Source of the DNA: Hyunsoonleella flava
GTDB taxonomy: Bacteria; Bacteroidota; Bacteroidia; Flavobacteriales; Flavobacteriaceae
DNA length: 64,000 bases
NCBI RefSeq assembly: GCF_004310325.1
Contig: NZ_SIRT01000009.1
Location: 1 to 64,000 of the forward strand
Direction: 5' to 3'
The notes under the pieces are model-generated. The model saw only the letters and a list, made by a program, of their open reading frames with translations. It did not search any database and had not been told where the DNA came from. The stretch's first letter is position 1. Each line of letters starts with the position of its first letter. A program made the position numbers and the translations under genes. This document shows positions 62,196-64,000 of the stretch, in pieces.

Positions 62196-63152
62196 ATGAA
62201 AGTAACAGACCATATTAAGAACGCTAACGGAACAACGTTGTTTTCCTTTGAGGTGATTCCGCCTAAGAAGGGGAAGAATATTCAGGATTTGTATAATAAT
62301 ATTGATCCGTTAATGGAGTTTAAACCGCCTTTTATTGATGTGACAACTTCGCGTGAGGAGTATGTGTATATTGATAAGGGAAACGGACTCTTGGATAAGC
62401 GTATTACGCGTATGCGCCCAGGTACAGTGGGAATTTGTGCTTCCATAATGCATAAGTATCAGGTGGATGCGATTCCGCATTTATTATGTGGTGGTTTTAC
62501 GAAAGAAGAAACTGAATATGTGTTGGTGGATTGTCATTATTTAGGCTTGGATAATGTGATGGCGTTGCGTGGAGACTCGATGAAAGAGGAGGCGTATTTT
62601 AAGCCTTGTGAAGGTGGACATGCTTTTGCTAGCCAGTTAGTTGAGCAAATAGCAACGTTAAACCGGGGTAAATATTTGCATGATGAGGTTGAAGCGGAGC
62701 ATTACTCTGATTTTTGTATTGGTGTAGCGGGCTATCCCGAGAAGCATATGGAAGCGCCGTCTTTGGCAACCGATTTAAAGCGTTTAAAGGAAAAAGTAGA
62801 TGCTGGTGCGGATTACGTGGTAACACAGATGTTTTTTGATAATCAGAAGTATTTTGAGTTTGTAGAAAAAGCTCGAGAAATTGGAATTGATGTACCAATA
62901 ATTCCAGGAATAAAGCCGATAGCTGTGAAACGGCATTTGCAACTGTTACCACAAGTTTTTAAAATAGACTTACCACAAGATTTAATTGACGCCGTAGAAC
63001 ATTGTAAGGATAATAAAGCGGTAAGGCAAGTAGGTATTGAGTTTGCCATTCAACAATCAAAGGAACTATTGGACTTTGGTGTTCCTGTATTGCATTATTA
63101 TTCCATGGGAAAAAGTGATAATATACATGCGATTGCCAAAGCATTGTTTTAA
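62196..63152 (+). CDS. metF: 5,10-methylenetetrahydrofolate reductase
   Basis: Supplies methyl-tetrahydrofolate to MetH. FAD barrel of 318 residues with TLFSFEVIPPKKGKNIQDLY (residues 14-33), DVTTSREEYVYID near 48, VMALRGDSMKEE near 126 and VTQMFFDNQKYFEF near 207. Last gene of the sulfate-to-methionine unit; the following gene begins 30 bases later and is of another kind. Confidence 0.95.
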   Translation: MKVTDHIKNANGTTLFSFEVIPPKKGKNIQDLYNNIDPLMEFKPPFIDVTTSREEYVYIDKGNGLLDKRITRMRPGTVGICASIMHKYQVDAIPHLLCGGFTKEETEYVLVDCHYLGLDNVMALRGDSMKEEAYFKPCEGGHAFASQLVEQIATLNRGKYLHDEVEAEHYSDFCIGVAGYPEKHMEAPSLATDLKRLKEKVDAGADYVVTQMFFDNQKYFEFVEKAREIGIDVPIIPGIKPIAVKRHLQLLPQVFKIDLPQDLIDAVEHCKDNKAVRQVGIEFAIQQSKELLDFGVPVLHYYSMGKSDNIHAIAKALF

Positions 63153-63182
63153 ATATTACATTTGTGGTGCTTTAAGCCCGAT

Positions 63183-64000
63183 ATGAAATTAATTTACACC
63201 TGCGTTTTAGTATTATTTTGTTTTAGCGGTTTTGCACAAAACAAAAAACATACTTCATATATTGATTTAAATAATTTTAAAGGGTATATCGCGCTGCATA
63301 ACAATGAGATTCTACATTTAATTCAAGAGCACCCTCAGGGTTTTATTCTTAGTTGGAATAAAAAAACTTACGGTTTCGAGGATTGGGAACAACGTTTTAA
63401 TTATCCAGATTACGGGTTTTCGTTTGCATATCAAAATTTCAATAATGACGTTCTAGGGAATAATGTTTCTGTTTATGTGCATTATAATTTCTACTTTTTA
63501 AATCGAAATTTGATGTTTCGTATTGGGCAAGGATTGGCTCATAATTCTAATCCCTACGATAGGGAAACTAACTTTAAAAATGTGGCGTTTGGGTCTACGC
63601 TTATGAGTAGTACCTATGCGATGATAAATTATAAAAGGGAACGTATTTTTGATAGGTTTGGGTTACAAGCTGGATTTTCTTTGATGCACTATTCTAATGC
63701 AAATTTTAGAGCTCCAAATAATGGTACAAATACTATAGCGTTTAATATAGGGATGACCTATAATTTAGACGAAAAGGAACTGGAGTATCAAGACACTTTA
63801 GATAGAGTCGCCGATAAAAAGTTTACAGAACCCATTAAGTATAATGTAGTATTTAGAAGTGGATTAAACGAGAGCGATTTAATAGGGAGTGGGCAATTTC
63901 CATTTTATGTTTTTTCTGGGTATGCGGATAAACGTTTAAATAGAAAAAGTGCGTTACAAGTAGGTGCTGATGTATTCTTCTCAAACTTTTTAAAAGAATT
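63183..64000 (+). CDS. Acyloxyacyl hydrolase, PagL-like (partial)
   Basis: The frame is open from ATG 63183 to the window edge (272 codons seen). Signal peptide LIYTCVLVLFCFSGFAQ with cleavage after FAQ. The body has amphipathic beta strands of an outer-membrane barrel. The sequence LMHYSNANFRAPNNG contains the His-x-Ser-Asn arrangement of lipid A 3-O-deacylase (PagL) type proteins. It would remodel lipid A or another acylated envelope lipid. The C-terminus is missing. Confidence 0.72.
   Translation, partial: MKLIYTCVLVLFCFSGFAQNKKHTSYIDLNNFKGYIALHNNEILHLIQEHPQGFILSWNKKTYGFEDWEQRFNYPDYGFSFAYQNFNNDVLGNNVSVYVHYNFYFLNRNLMFRIGQGLAHNSNPYDRETNFKNVAFGSTLMSSTYAMINYKRERIFDRFGLQAGFSLMHYSNANFRAPNNGTNTIAFNIGMTYNLDEKELEYQDTLDRVADKKFTEPIKYNVVFRSGLNESDLIGSGQFPFYVFSGYADKRLNRKSALQVGADVFFSNFLKE

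Noticed and set aside
1-64000. tRNA, rRNA, prophage or insertion sequence
   Set aside because: No cloverleaf, rRNA segment, transposase, integrase or phage structural gene was recognised on either strand.

Overview
The window looks like the chromosome of a marine, AT-rich member of the Flavobacteriaceae (Bacteroidetes). Supporting signs are promoters of the TTTG-N(18-20)-TAnnTTTG type, few Shine-Dalgarno sequences, many lipoproteins, a PL7 alginate lyase, a split MetH, a short LeuA and the gene arrangements listed below. No tRNA, rRNA, CRISPR array, transposase, integrase or phage gene was seen. Almost everything is ordinary amino-acid biosynthesis. The novelty lies mainly in RNA-level control, dispersed repeats and a few unusual proteins.

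Layout. 1-2.2 kb: start of a Crp/Fnr-type regulator (minus, cut by the edge) and metK (minus) behind a SAM-II-like riboswitch. 2.2-7.9 kb: the ilvD-ilvB-ilvH-ilvC operon with a terminator. 8.2-11.8 kb: gapN-like dehydrogenase, an azurin-like lipoprotein and an FAD amine oxidase-like protein. 11.8-21.0 kb: two divergent units (GMC dehydrogenase, its small subunit and DUF1080 on minus; sugar isomerase, MFS permease, Gfo/Idh/MocA oxidoreductase, second isomerase and second DUF1080 on plus) that together look like a C3-oxidation route for glycoside cleavage. 21.0-32.6 kb: an arginine-proline superoperon (GNAT, argG, argC, proC, argD, proA, proB, argF', argB, argE, argH) preceded by two tandem arginine-codon leader peptides. 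32.6-36.0 kb: ROK/polyphosphate-glucokinase-like gene, leuB and leuA (minus). 36.1-38.8 kb: a large helical-repeat protein, then a 1-kb patch of two small unknown genes bounded by 12-bp inverted repeats. 38.9-46.9 kb: a SAM-I riboswitch, metY, a three-domain MetX-aspartokinase-homoserine dehydrogenase fusion, a frameshifted small gene, a MetZ/MetB-like enzyme and PhzF. 47-48 kb: PL7 alginate lyase. 48.0-63.2 kb: an Rrf2 regulator and a long sulfate-assimilation to methionine unit (DUF2061, cysH, cysD, cysN, sulfite reductase, cobA, siroheme dehydrogenase, ferredoxin-NADP reductase, cysE, cysM, split metH, metF). 63.2 kb to end: a PagL-like acyloxyacyl hydrolase, cut by the edge.

How it fits together. 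Sulfate is activated (cysDN), reduced (cysH, sulfite reductase with its siroheme genes and a likely electron donor), and fixed either into cysteine (cysE, cysM) or directly into homocysteine (metX domain plus metY/metZ). Split MetH and MetF methylate homocysteine, and MetK makes SAM. SAM then appears to act back through two different riboswitch classes, one before metK and one before metY. Arginine and proline share glutamate-derived steps in one operon whose leader appears to sense arginine through stalling at Arg codons. Nine copies of a roughly 100-150 bp structured repeat and several smaller palindromic repeat families fill the intergenic gaps. One of the smaller families seems to supply Shine-Dalgarno sequences to metX-thrA and cysD.
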